Shown piece after piece: positions 11,716 through 21,700 of a DNA stretch of 23,803 bases. The notes beneath the pieces are model-generated. The model worked only from the letters and a program-made list of their open reading frames with translations. It was not told the DNA's origin and made no database searches. Every line of letters starts with the position of its first letter. Position 1 is the stretch's first letter. Made by a program: the position numbers and the translations under genes. The stretch is from a virus: positions 1 to 23,803 of the IMG/VR virus record IMGVR_UViG_3300025120_000552, one strand, 5' to 3'.

Positions 11716-12540
11716 ATGTTTAATGTGATGAAGACCTCGGACATTCAGAAGAATGGCCCGACCAAAGTGCTACTGTACGCACACCACGGATTTGGCAAGA
11801 CGTATCAGTGCCGCTTCTATCAAAAGAGGTACGGAAAAGGACTTATACTTTCGGGTGAAGCTGGGCTGAAGTCCATCGAAGACGTGGACATCGACTACCT
11901 ACCTTTCTCAAGTTGGGACGGACGCATTGTAAAAGATAGTGCAGATCGTCTGGCAATTAGAGAAGCCGATCCATCTAAAGGAGATTACTCTTTCCGCTCG
12001 ATCATGCAGATGATGCAGAGCGAAGAGTTCAAGAAACAAGGCTATAACTGGGTAGCGGTAGATAGCTTGACTGAGTTGTCTGAACGTCTGCTTGAGTGGC
12101 TCGAATACAAACATCAGGACAACAAGAACGGCTTTGAGAAGTGGGGTGACTATGGCCGCCTCATGCTCGGCTCGCTGAAATGGATCAGGGATTTGCCTAT
12201 TCATGTGCTTGTCACTTGCCTTGCTATGGAAGAGCAAGATGCAAATGACGTCACGCAGTATTGGCCGTTGGTGAAAGGTAAGTCTGTAGCCAAACACATA
12301 CCCGCATTATTCGATCATGTTCTTTGTGGCGTTCGTATCACAGAGAAAGACCAGAAGGGTATGCCTAAAGTCAGACGCTACGTTGCGACTGATGAAGTAT
12401 CTGGGTGGCATGGAAAGGTGCGCGACCCTCTTAACCGTCTGAAGCCTTATGAAGAGGTGTCAGACATAACCGAACTGCTGGCTCGTATGTCTATGGATGA
12501 CGCGGAGTTTGGCAAAGCTAATAAGAAAGAAGAGGAATAA
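11716..12540 (+). CDS. RecA-like AAA ATPase, Sak4-type recombination protein, 274 aa
   Basis: ATG 11716 lies behind AGGAGG (11706-11711). Walker A is AHHGFGKT (residues 22-29), and Walker B is YNWVAVDSLTEL with D116. The layout (Walker A near the start, then a short RecA core with LSGEAGLKSI) matches the AAA_24 family of phage ATPases, which includes Sak4-type single-strand annealing partners. These proteins bind single-stranded DNA and help annealing or strand exchange with the phage SSB. The SSB-like and exonuclease genes follow directly, which supports that role. It heads the rightward recombination operon. Confidence 0.88.
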   Translation: MFNVMKTSDIQKNGPTKVLLYAHHGFGKTYQCRFYQKRYGKGLILSGEAGLKSIEDVDIDYLPFSSWDGRIVKDSADRLAIREADPSKGDYSFRSIMQMMQSEEFKKQGYNWVAVDSLTELSERLLEWLEYKHQDNKNGFEKWGDYGRLMLGSLKWIRDLPIHVLVTCLAMEEQDANDVTQYWPLVKGKSVAKHIPALFDHVLCGVRITEKDQKGMPKVRRYVATDEVSGWHGKVRDPLNRLKPYEEVSDITELLARMSMDDAEFGKANKKEEE

Positions 12541-12544
12541 GATT

Positions 12545-13012
12545 ATGAGTTGGAATGGTTTTGAGTCACTCGATCTGAGTAAAGTTGCAGAAGGAAGCGG
12601 CTCGTCTCGATTACAAAAAGGTGTACACCATGTCAGATGTGTTGGTGTGGAGATCAAAGAAACCTCTACTGGGGGCAAAATGATCCAAGCAAATCTGGAA
12701 GCTATGGATGGTACTGGTGAAATCAATGCGAATTTTAATGTGCAAAACAAAAATCCACAGGCTGTGGAAATTGGTATGCGTCAGCTAAAGACGTTTCTTG
12801 TAGCCGCACAACACCCAAACCCAGACAAACCAGCCGATATTAACACGCTCAAACATCTTGAGTGTAATGTTGTAGTCGACCTTGGCAAGCCTTGGAAGGG
12901 CGATAACGGTGAAATGCGTCAGAGTTCTGAGGTAAAAAACTTCAAGCCTGTTACCAATCATGCTGATGGCGCAAGCAGCTCTAGCAAAATGGACGACGAT
13001 ATTCCGTTTTAG
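12545..13012 (+). CDS. single-stranded-DNA-binding protein, DUF669-like, 155 aa
   Basis: ATG 12545 (MSWNGFESLDLS) is preferred over the longer frame start at 12497, which lies within the previous gene. Residues 20-120 look like an OB fold (VHHVRCVGVEIKETSTGGKMIQANLEAMDG, in short strands). The protein ends in a flexible Ser-rich linker and the acidic tip MDDDIPF, the hallmark by which SSB proteins recruit partners. DUF669-type phage proteins share this layout and position. It would coat single-stranded DNA in phage replication, and the neighbouring annealase and nuclease are its likely partners. Confidence 0.87.
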   Translation: MSWNGFESLDLSKVAEGSGSSRLQKGVHHVRCVGVEIKETSTGGKMIQANLEAMDGTGEINANFNVQNKNPQAVEIGMRQLKTFLVAAQHPNPDKPADINTLKHLECNVVVDLGKPWKGDNGEMRQSSEVKNFKPVTNHADGASSSSKMDDDIPF

Positions 13013-13014
13013 TC

Positions 13015-13839
13015 ATGGATCAAGTTAAGACAGTTGAAGACCTAATCGTAGCCATTGATAATGGCTACGATCAACAGGTTAGGGAAGACAGGGCGCGTTG
13101 TTATATCGGTGCGTCTATCGTAGGAAATCCCTGTGATGCCATGCTGTCTTTTAACATGCGTGGCTTCCCAAACAACGAGCCAAGCGCGAAGTTGAAACGC
13201 ATCTTTCGCCTTGGACATCTTCTTGAAGACGAGGTCGTCAAAGATTTAAAAGAGAAGGCAGACGTTCGCGTCTGGGAAAAGGACGGGTTTACTGGCAGGC
13301 AACATTCGTATGAACAGCTTGGCGGCCACGTCGTCTGTCATATGGATGGCCACATTGAGATGGACGATGGCGTCTTGCGCGTATTGGAAATCAAGTCAAT
13401 GAACAATGCCAGCTTCAACAAGTTCGTGAAGCACGGTGTCAGGAAGAGTCACCCTCAATATTTTGGTCAGGTCACGATGATGATGGGCATGGCAAACTTT
13501 ACAGAAGCTATGCTTGTTGCTGTCAACAAGAACAATTCAGAGTACCACGCCGAGATTATTGAGTTCGATGAGATAGAATTTAATTTTCTGAGGGAGAGAG
13601 TTGATCGGGCTTTACAAAACAAGACAGCTAAGATTGCGTCGGACGAAGATGACTGGCGTTGTCGCGGTTGCTTCAAGCGAGGCGTCTGTTGGGGTGATAC
13701 ACCTGTGCCTAAGACTTGCGTTACTTGCCAGTTCTCTTTCCCTACTGAAAAAGGTCTTTGGCATTGTTCAAAACATGATGAGGAAGCTGTTGCAGCTTGC
13801 CAAGATTACATACGGTACAAGCCAGAAGAGAAAGAATGA
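13015..13839 (+). CDS. Cas4/RecB-like PD-(D/E)XK exonuclease with iron-sulphur Cys signature, 274 aa
   Basis: The nuclease core is complete: GH..E (RLGHLLEDE, H68), D111 (CHMDGHIE), E125-x-K127 (VLEIKS), and the Q/Y motif (QYFGQV). One Cys near the N-terminus (C40) and a C-terminal C216-x2-C219-x5-C225 give the four ligands expected for a 4Fe-4S cluster as in Cas4 and AddB-type nucleases. A second cluster, C235-x2-C238, C251, H254 and C262, may bind zinc. In phages this family supplies the 5'-3' resection that feeds annealing proteins. It begins 2 bases after the SSB gene. There are no cas1/cas2 genes, so it is not a CRISPR adaptation gene. Confidence 0.9.
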   Translation: MDQVKTVEDLIVAIDNGYDQQVREDRARCYIGASIVGNPCDAMLSFNMRGFPNNEPSAKLKRIFRLGHLLEDEVVKDLKEKADVRVWEKDGFTGRQHSYEQLGGHVVCHMDGHIEMDDGVLRVLEIKSMNNASFNKFVKHGVRKSHPQYFGQVTMMMGMANFTEAMLVAVNKNNSEYHAEIIEFDEIEFNFLRERVDRALQNKTAKIASDEDDWRCRGCFKRGVCWGDTPVPKTCVTCQFSFPTEKGLWHCSKHDEEAVAACQDYIRYKPEEKE

Positions 13840-14099
13840 TGGATGAATTTAGAGATTTGTTAAATTTTCAAGAGGAGCATAACCAGCTTCTTTATAACAT
13901 TGACCTCCAGAAAAACGAGATGGCTTCCATTCTTGAACGTCTTCAATTTGTCAGCGTTACAGACGCAGAACATACTAAAGCCTTGGACAAGTTGCGTATG
14001 ACAAGAGAAGAGGTTTCTAAACTGGAGTTCGAGGCTAGACGTTTGGAGAATTATATTAAGCGGTTTGAGATGGGGATTATGTTTGATGTTGAGGAGTGA
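13836..14099 (+). CDS. coiled-coil protein, 87 aa
   Basis: The start is the ATG at 13836 that overlaps the nuclease stop (ATGA). The protein is nearly all helix with heptad-like spacing (LLNFQEEHNQLLYNIDLQ; KLRMTREEVSKLEFEARR), so it should form a coiled coil of about 80 residues. There is no catalytic motif. Its place right after the nuclease suggests a recombination accessory, but no function can be assigned. Its end overlaps the next gene by 14 bases. Confidence 0.75.
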   Translation: MMDEFRDLLNFQEEHNQLLYNIDLQKNEMASILERLQFVSVTDAEHTKALDKLRMTREEVSKLEFEARRLENYIKRFEMGIMFDVEE

Positions 14100-14370
14100 G
14101 ATACTAACAAACGCCAGCAAGCTGATTGATGGTAAAAGGGCTGATGATTATGGCGATGCCAGAAAGAACTTTGATGATTGTGCAAAGTTGTTCTCTGTTG
14201 TTCTCGGAACGGAAGTCACCGCCAAACAATTTGCTATGTGTATGATTATGCTGAAGACAGCCAGACTTATGAAGTCTGACACTATCGACAGTTGGATTGA
14301 TATTTGTGGATACGCAGCGTTAGCTGGAGAGCTTATGCCGGAATCTCAACTAGAGCTAGACGATCACTGA
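14086..14370 (+). CDS. DUF6378-like phage protein, 94 aa
   Basis: The 94 residues follow the pattern DGKRADDYGDARKNFDDCAKLF, then GTEVTAKQFAMCMIMLKTARLM, then DSWIDICGYAALAGEL. From memory this is the DUF6378 signature (R..QYGD...NF..IA, D-x-W-x-D-I-x-G-Y). These proteins are all-helical and resemble MazG-type nucleotide pyrophosphohydrolases in fold, but the activity is not established. ATG 14086 overlaps the previous gene. The 3' end overlaps the converging lysozyme gene by 38 bases. It ends the recombination operon and may act on nucleotide pools. Confidence 0.82.
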   Translation: MLRSEILTNASKLIDGKRADDYGDARKNFDDCAKLFSVVLGTEVTAKQFAMCMIMLKTARLMKSDTIDSWIDICGYAALAGELMPESQLELDDH

Positions 14371-14785
14371 TACGTTTGGCTCGGTTCGGGGTTTGATTTG
14401 CCCACTTACTGTCTAAAATTTCTTCGCTAAGTTCAGACCACAGGTGATCGTTTGCATATCCCACAGACTTAGAAAAGCGGCTAAGTGATGGGCGGCCTAA
14501 TTGATAGCACATATTTGCCAGACAGAGCTGCACCTCTTCGGGAAACCCGTCAAAGTCACGGAAGATAATTCGGCAGTCATCAATGGTCGTCTGTATGTCT
14601 GCATTGAAACATTCAGTAACACGTTCTTCAGACACAGACGTACCAACAGGCTGGCTGTATTCAGGGTCTGACTCCAAGACCAAGTGACCGACACCGAATG
14701 TTAATTTATTTTCGCTGCACATATATGTTTCGTGCTTGATCCCCTCGTCTGCTTCGAGGTCTGCGCGGAGCTTGTCAATGTTCAT
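14333..14785 (-). CDS. T4-type lysozyme (endolysin), 150 aa, E-C-T catalytic triad
   Basis: The start at ATG 14785 overlaps the holin stop (ATGA). Residues 11-34, EADEGIKHETY then MCSENKLTFGVGHL, match the T4 lysozyme active-site region: catalytic E14, then C23 where T4 has Asp20, and T29 where T4 has Thr26. Cys in the second position is found in other active phage muramidases. The rest follows the family to about 150 residues (LANMCYQLG is the usual C-domain motif). There is no signal peptide, so it needs the adjacent holin to reach the cell wall, where it cleaves peptidoglycan. Confidence 0.93.
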   Translation of the reverse strand: MNIDKLRADLEADEGIKHETYMCSENKLTFGVGHLVLESDPEYSQPVGTSVSEERVTECFNADIQTTIDDCRIIFRDFDGFPEEVQLCLANMCYQLGRPSLSRFSKSVGYANDHLWSELSEEILDSKWANQTPNRAKRISDRLALVEIPA

Positions 14786-15159
14786 TTCTTTATTCCCTTC
14801 AGTGACCGCAAACCAAAACTCGCGGCTATGCTGGCGTAAACGGCATACTGAAACCACGGTGGCGTATTGGAAAGAGCTTCAAACCCACGCTCAACAAAAG
14901 GCTGGGTAAACGGAATGAAGCACATAGCAATTATGATGATAAAGAGGATCGTCCACGCCTCGTCTTTCCAGCTATTGTCGCTGGACTTAGCCATGATCTT
15001 TTCCCAGCCTGCTTCGTGTGTAGCTGAAGTGACCAAAACTTGAGCCTCCGCTTCAGCGCGAGCTTTAGCTACTGCCCCTTTAGCTTTTGTAGCCTCTACT
15101 TTGGAATCCATCCATGACCCAGCAAGACTTGCTATCGGGCCTATAAGTGCTTGTATCAT
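14782..15159 (-). CDS. holin of the 3TM type, 125 aa
   Basis: The start is taken at ATG 15159 (MIQALIGPIASLAGSWMDS); AGGAGG lies 12 bases upstream inside the preceding gene's end. The pattern is an amphipathic N-terminal helix, an Ala/Lys/Glu-rich middle helix, the NSWKDEAW motif, a membrane helix (ILFIIIIAMCFIPF), and a second one (FQYAVYASIAASFGL). N-SWKDE-W then a membrane helix is the signature of the GTA_holin_3TM family. It would make holes in the inner membrane that let the lysozyme out. The lysozyme start overlaps its stop. Confidence 0.9.
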   Translation of the reverse strand: MIQALIGPIASLAGSWMDSKVEATKAKGAVAKARAEAEAQVLVTSATHEAGWEKIMAKSSDNSWKDEAWTILFIIIIAMCFIPFTQPFVERGFEALSNTPPWFQYAVYASIAASFGLRSLKGIKK

Positions 15160-15163
15160 CTTG

Positions 15164-15382
15164 TCAACATGCCTCCTCTTCCGCACATTTTACTGGATAG
15201 CATTGAGCTAACATCCGATAATGTTCGTTGTCATAAGTTGTCTCCCACATCTCTTCATCAATTAGATAAAGACATTGTTCCTCTGTCATTTCTTGCTGCA
15301 AGGACATCTGGTTGCCGATATAAAGCCATTCACTTCCATTGTTTCCCCACATGCTGATTACCAAAACAAAAGTTTCAATCAT
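15164..15382 (-). CDS. small Cys-containing late protein, 72 aa
   Basis: ATG 15382 follows the previous stop by 9 bases with a weak AAGG site. The N-terminus (MIETFVLVISMWGNNGSEW) is hydrophobic enough to be a weak export signal or membrane contact. The rest contains three Cys and two MTEEQC/YLIDEEMW-type stretches. I recall similar small proteins beside holin genes of marine phages, without known role. It is 4 bases from the holin start, so it is likely translated in the same lysis operon. A role in lysis is inference from position. Confidence 0.7.
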   Translation of the reverse strand: MIETFVLVISMWGNNGSEWLYIGNQMSLQQEMTEEQCLYLIDEEMWETTYDNEHYRMLAQCYPVKCAEEEAC

Positions 15383-15391
15383 CTACACGCC

Positions 15392-15706
15392 TTACTTTTT
15401 AGGCCAGCAGGTGACGGTCATGTAGCCGCCAACAATGCCTGCGCCAGAAAGGAAGATTAGGTCTGTGACTGCGGCCAACCCAGATAGCTTTTCTGGGCTG
15501 CAAAAAGGAGACGCCAAAAAAACTGCGTACACACCCATAAATATAAGTGTCCATCTCGCCATCCGAAGTTGAGCTAAGTTTTTGCGGAGATTTGTTTCTG
15601 TTTCTTTAATCTCTTTGACATGAGCAAGCTCTGCGTCTGTGACAATGCCGTCACCGTCTTCGTCGTACTCACTGTACTTAGAGTCTTTTTGAAACTTCTT
15701 CTGCAT
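15392..15706 (-). CDS. EF-hand membrane protein, 104 aa
   Basis: Residues 15-26 (DEDGDGIVTDAE) are a canonical EF-hand loop with Asp at positions 1, 3 and 5, Gly at 6 and Glu at 12, predicted to bind calcium. Two membrane helices follow (about 52-69, WTLIFMGVYAVFLASPF, and 78-101, AVTDLIFLSGAGIVGGYM). The layout EF-hand plus two membrane segments recurs in marine phage late regions, with unknown role. The start overlaps the giant gene's stop (TAATG). It could be a membrane-anchored lysis or ejection helper that senses calcium; this is inference. Confidence 0.78.
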   Translation of the reverse strand: MQKKFQKDSKYSEYDEDGDGIVTDAELAHVKEIKETETNLRKNLAQLRMARWTLIFMGVYAVFLASPFCSPEKLSGLAAVTDLIFLSGAGIVGGYMTVTCWPKK

Positions 15707-18700
15707 TACTTCCAGTCACCTTGTCCCCATGAAGACGTCCATCCACCAGTGCCACCTTTGTCTGGTTCGCCAGCAGTAGCTTCAACGATTGACTCTCTGA
15801 TCTTTCTGTTGCCGCCAAGAATTGGAACGCGGGTTGCTATCTCACGCATTGCAGACCGCTCTTTAGCATTTGAGTTGTCACTCTCGTCCGTTGCTCCAGC
15901 AATAACTTGCATACCAGCATTGCCAAGACCGAATGTCGGGCCTAGTACCGTACCCCACATACGCTGTTGTCCATACGCACCGTTGTCTACTTGGCTAACC
16001 GCCGAGTGAATAACATCACCCATCAATCCAAGGCCGCCCATAACCAACATGCTTTCTACATACCAGCCAAGGAAGTCATCGACGTTGCCGTGTGTCTTTT
16101 CATTGTGGCCGAGTGTCTTGGCGATATTGCGCTTGCGAAGTTCTGCGCTTTCTCCGTCTTCGCCGCCGCGCTGCTGAATAATATCTTTTGCAGCCAGCGT
16201 ACCCATGCCAAATGCTGGGCCAAGAGTTGCCAGATATAATAAAGGCTTGAAGTTGCCGTGATTGAGTTCTTCAAAAACGTACCCAGTCAAACGGCTCATC
16301 ATCAGCGGGAATGACTTGAGCTGAAAGACGAGTGCGCCTATTGGCGTCTGCGCCCATAGCGGGATGTCATTCGGGTTTGGCTGGAAGATCGCTTCGTCTG
16401 CAAACTTGATGATAGCCATGCGAACTGATGGGTCAGTCCCTTTTTCGTCTTTCATAAACTTATCTGCGACAGACTTGTCCCCCAGGCTTTCACCAGCAAG
16501 TTTTCCTTCAGGTAAAAATTCTTGCAGGCCATAGCGCGACAAGTATCTATGTGCTGTTTTGTAAGAACTAGATTGCTTGGAATACGGAAGGCCAGCCTGA
16601 TGTTTGTTAAAGGCTTTCTTCTGCATTGCAATGAACGACTCAAACCCTGTTGCGCCAGATATTAAACGGTTCATGTCCGTCCAAGGCGTTAGCAATGTGG
16701 CGTTGAAGAAAGCATGAGATGCCTTGTTGTCGGGCGATCCATACATGTGGATCATACGCTCATGGACTACGTTTTCCATAGCAACACCTACGTTCTTCAA
16801 CATGGTGCGGTACTCTGGGTCTGTAGCGACTTTGCCTAAACCCTTCGCCCAGCTTGAGAAAGAGCCAGAGCGGATGATTGAAAGAACTGGGTCTCCAAGA
16901 GATGTCAGGGTGGTGAAGCCAAGCAGTGTGACGTTGTTAGTCATGCGAAGTGCGCGTGATACGTTGACCACAGACTTTGCGCCTTGCCCATCCATCGGCT
17001 TCTTCATTGCGACCTTCATGGCTTGCTCGATGAATACTTCGTCTTGCGTGTTCATTGAGTTTGGCTGACCCTTGAAGTCTTCAAGTGCGCCAATGATTGC
17101 ATCTACCCTGCGCTGGTAAGTTACAGGAGGATTGCCTGCTGGGTACAAATCATTAAGCATCTTGCGAGCCGCAGCAGACCCATTGGTGTTGTGAACTGAC
17201 ACAAGGTTTTGTGAGAATGACCGAGCTGCGGCGTCGTCTCCTGTGAACGGCATACGGATTGTGTCTGCCAGTGTGAAGACTTCCATCTTTCCGTTTTCGT
17301 TCATAGCGTTGCGATCTGTCTTAAACACTTTGTTTGTGGACAGCAGTCTTGCTATGCCAGCTTCACCATCTGAAGCAACAAGAAGGTAGTCATTTACAGC
17401 ATGGCTGTTGACGCCCAGCTTCTTGGCGTGGACATTGCGGCGAGAAGAGCCTTCAAGGTACTTAACCAAGATGGCTGACATATCGCTTTCGAGGAAATCC
17501 TCAAGCTCATCCAGCATATCTGGATACTTGTCCAGTTCGATAACACGAGAGTAGTCGACGTTCTCGAAGGTTGGGTTCTTTGTTGACCCACGAGCTGGGA
17601 TGAACACACCGTCATCACCTTCCTCGGTTAGCTTGAGCATAATACCTTTTGCAAATGCGTCTGCTTCTGCGTCATCAAAAGTCAGGCCGTTTCTAGCACG
17701 GTCTGCCTTATAATAATTAGCCATCTTCTCGATAAACTCATCACGACGCTTTTCAATCTTCTTTGCATCCCAGACTTGAGGCACATAGTTCTCACGTCTG
17801 CCAACATTGAATCCAAGTTTTGTTAGCTCTGTTCGCTCATTCTCAAAAGTGGTTTTTATCTGGTCGTAAATGTTTCTTTCTTGAGTTGATAATGCTTTTT
17901 CCTGTCGGCTGCCGTCACCTCGACGAAGTGCTTTTATAATACGTCTGTGAGATGCGGGCTGCTGCTGGCCAACGCCAGCAGTGACCGCTCTGAAGTGTCC
18001 GCGAAGCATACCATCTGCGTCTGGTAACGCATTAAGCGCGTTCATAATGGGCATGAACTTGCCAGCAAATCGTTGGTTAAGATCAGGAAAGTGGCTCTTG
18101 TACCAGTTGCCAAGATAGTTTGCGCCCATAGACTTCATGCGCTCAGACTGTGATTGGAGATAGGTAAAGTAGCTCCGCTTGCGAACTGCCTGTTCTTCGC
18201 CTGCTGTCAGGTTGCGGCGTTTAACCATGCTCATTACTGCGCCAGTTAGTGTGCCGTTACTGCCGCCCTGCTCCATAACTTCACCGAGTTGCCCTACTGG
18301 CACGTCGTCTATTTTCTCAATTCTGTTTGTTAGTACAGCATCAACAAGACTACCAAGTGTACCTCTAGGCACAGACTCGAAGCCAGCTTGTGATTGGTAC
18401 AGACGCGCATCACTTGCATTAAACTCCGAAGCATCAATGTGCTTGCCCTGCTCTGGATCAAACAAAACTGCTGTCTCGTGGAGAACTTCGTTTGCACCAA
18501 TATCGTCTTTAAAACTTTCGTTCAGTCTGCTGTTATCAAGAGTGTTTCGGTGGACGGTAATCAAACCATCATGCCCAGTGTCTTTCAGGATGCTGTTCAG
18601 GTTAGTGCGTGGATTTCCTGACGCGTCTTCGAGTGCCTGAGTAAGCACCCTGTAAGTTGTCTCGCCATCAAGAGTTCCACCATTTGCAGCAAACTCTTCC

Positions 18701-21700
18701 TCTAAAAATCTGTATGGCTCAAACCCTAAGTCTGGGTTCTCTGCCATCTTGTCCATGATGGCTTCGATGAATGGGTGATCTAATGTATAGCTTGCGCTGT
18801 GCTTGAAGTTGGCTGGTTTCTTTAAAGATATAAACATTGGCATCACATACGGGTCTAGCGTAACGCCTGCATCTTCAATAGTTTTTGCCAGATCACGCTC
18901 AAGGTCTAACGCATTGGTAAGTTCGTCTTGAATGATCTGAGTTTCAGGAGTTTGTCTTCCACTTATTAATTGTTGGTTTGTGTAATCTCGTCTTAGTCGT
19001 GAGATCAGAACACGAGTTGCATGTAGCTCAGACGCATCCATAGTCAGGAACATCTTTTCGTCTGCGCTTAATGATAGATCATCAATCTGTCGAGCCATGC
19101 TGTCAGGCGTACCTTTTTGTGCGTACACTGAAGACGCAACATTCGGGTTTGCTGTCAAATAGTAGCCAGGGCCATACTGTCCGTCTTGTGATGGCTTGAA
19201 CACTACGTCTGGGTTGCTCGCTTTACGGAGCTTAGTTCCATTTGGAGTTCCGTGATACCAGACAACAGGAGTTTCATTGACTACGTCATAGCCAACGCCG
19301 CCTTCAGTAAACTTATCTACGCGAGACCGTTTTGCCTTTGGCATAGCTGAAAGAGTGTCGTGAGCATAGTCTGCGGCATGACTGGTATGAGACAAGTAAG
19401 TGCCTTCAAGTGAGCCAGCCATTGGGCCACGGCTTTCTTCCATCATGTCACCATAGAAATCTAAGAGATAATACTTCTCCTTGATGTCTGCGCGACCAAT
19501 GTTCCCGTTTAAGACGTAAGCTGTGTACTCGGTAAGTCTGTCAATTGAACGCTGCAAGTCGGTGAGCTGCGCTGCGGATATATCACCTGACAGACGTGAC
19601 TCGATGGCATCCATAGTCAAGCCCTTGCCCTGCATATGTTCTGAGGCAAGCTCTGAGATTAGGCTGATTGCTGTGTACTCTTCGTTGACTGAGTCCTCCA
19701 GACCTCCTTTTTGTGGATGACGATTGCGAACTGTGTTCTGTGTAGCAGGGTCAAGCTGTCTAAAGAAACTGACTGCTGCATTGCGTTCTGCGTCTGGCAA
19801 AGCAGGCGAACGACCTATCATTGAAATAAGGTCAATCATTCTTGCTTCTGGATTGCCTTCACCCCTTGTTACAGGAGAGGCTATAGCTCTGATCGCTTGC
19901 CTAAAGTCCTTGAAGTCTTGTGAATTTGTGTTCACAAAAACAGACTGTCCAAGCAGAGGATCGTTACCTGCAAGATTTGCCATTTCTGATGACAGTAACT
20001 GGTTCCCATCTTCAAGAGTGCCACGGTTTGTGCGGTTCATTAGGTTAAACAAACGGTAGGATATTGTCCTCGATGCTGTCTGAACCTCTGGCTCACGGTG
20101 GGTAATTGAGCTTAGAGTGGTACGGATGGACGGTCTTGCAGACGCAGGTATCCCGTCGCTCGAAGTAACGCCAGTGCTATCCACTTTTTCACGAGAGATG
20201 GACATGCGGATTTGCTGGAAGACAGGCTTGATGATCGGTGTACCGTCTTTCTTTGCCTGACGTTTAGCAATCCGTCGCTGTATTTCGTAAGCCAGCATCT
20301 TTGTTGCGTTGGCGTCGCCGTTATGTATTGCGTCCAGCAGACGTGTATTGATCTCGCTTCGACCTAACTCCATCACTTCTCTTGTTACTGGAACAGGCTT
20401 CGCAGGTAACGGCTTTGCTTTTATTTTTGCCGTGATTTCCAGAGCAACTTGATCTCCGTAATCAGTTCCCTTGTGAACCTGATATAACTTTCTAAGATTA
20501 GAGATAGACTGAGACTTAACTTCTGGAGCAGTTGAGATGTCCACTGTCGGACGGCCAGAAGCATCTGCCCTAGCTCTCCTACCTTTAGATGTTTTGGCAT
20601 CTGCTGTAGCTTGTGCATCAGTTCTTTCATTACGTTTACCTATCGCGGCTATTGCTTTTCGTTTAGTTTGGCTTTGTTGTGCGTTGCCTTCTGCATCACG
20701 CGGCGGCTCATATCCATCTTTGACTGAGTTTGGCACACGGCCAGATGCAAGGTTGGATGTGTTTTCTGCCCTTTGGAAAACTGATGTGTATAGTTTTTCA
20801 GCAGAGCCAATTGACCGCTGAAGACTTGACGCAGCTAAGTCTGTGACTGAGCCGGGGATGCCGTTTGCAGGTTCAAACTTGCCTCCGTATCCGTTGTAAT
20901 AAAAGTCTGTGAGCAGGTCAGCGATCTCCTGTGGATCAGCGCGGAGCGTCATACCCTCATAGACTGCTGGATTGAAAGCGTCATCGCCGCCTTCTTCAAA
21001 CCCTATCTTGCCATACATGATCTCGTCGATGTCACGGATACGGTTCTTTAGTATCTTATGAACAGTCTTACCCTTCTTTGTCCGCCTAAGAGCGTAAAGA
21101 GGGCCAGTCTTTGCCTCGGCATTGTTCTTAGCCTGACTAAGTAACAGGGTTCTGTAGGCTTCTACTGCTGATATAATTCCGTCTGCGCTGTCACGTTGGA
21201 TAGCGTCCTCAATCTCCGCCCTAGAAAGCTGAAGCTGTACAATGTTGGACTGCATGGTCTTGCCAGTAGGTGTTCTTGCTCTTCCGCTAACGCCAAGGCT
21301 AAATACTTTCTCTTCTTCTGGCGGCAGTATCTTTGCGAACAGCGGCTCAAGGTCTGGGTCAATACGCTTCTTATCGTAGTAGCGATCAAAGACTGCTTTA
21401 ACGTAGCGAGCCACCTTTCCCCAGAGCTTGTCATCTTTAACCATTAGGTTAGTGTTCTGAGCCACCCACATATCAAACTGATTGGCAAAAAATTCTTGCG
21501 GACTATCCATGTCGTTTAGTGTGGCCATGATTTGATTGCCTTCAGCATCTATCTGACCTGTGTCGATTCTTCCACCAACAGGCAGTCCTTCCGCTATTGC
21601 AGAGCGATCAAGAAGCCGAGTGTCGCCATAATATTTTTGCATAGACTCCCAAAAATCTATGCGGTCTTGTGGGGTCAGGATGTTTAAGTATGCCCAGTGG

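Noticed and set aside
13015-13839. Cas4-like gene as part of a CRISPR system
   Set aside because: No repeats-and-spacers array and no cas1, cas2 or effector gene in the window; neighbours are phage recombination genes.
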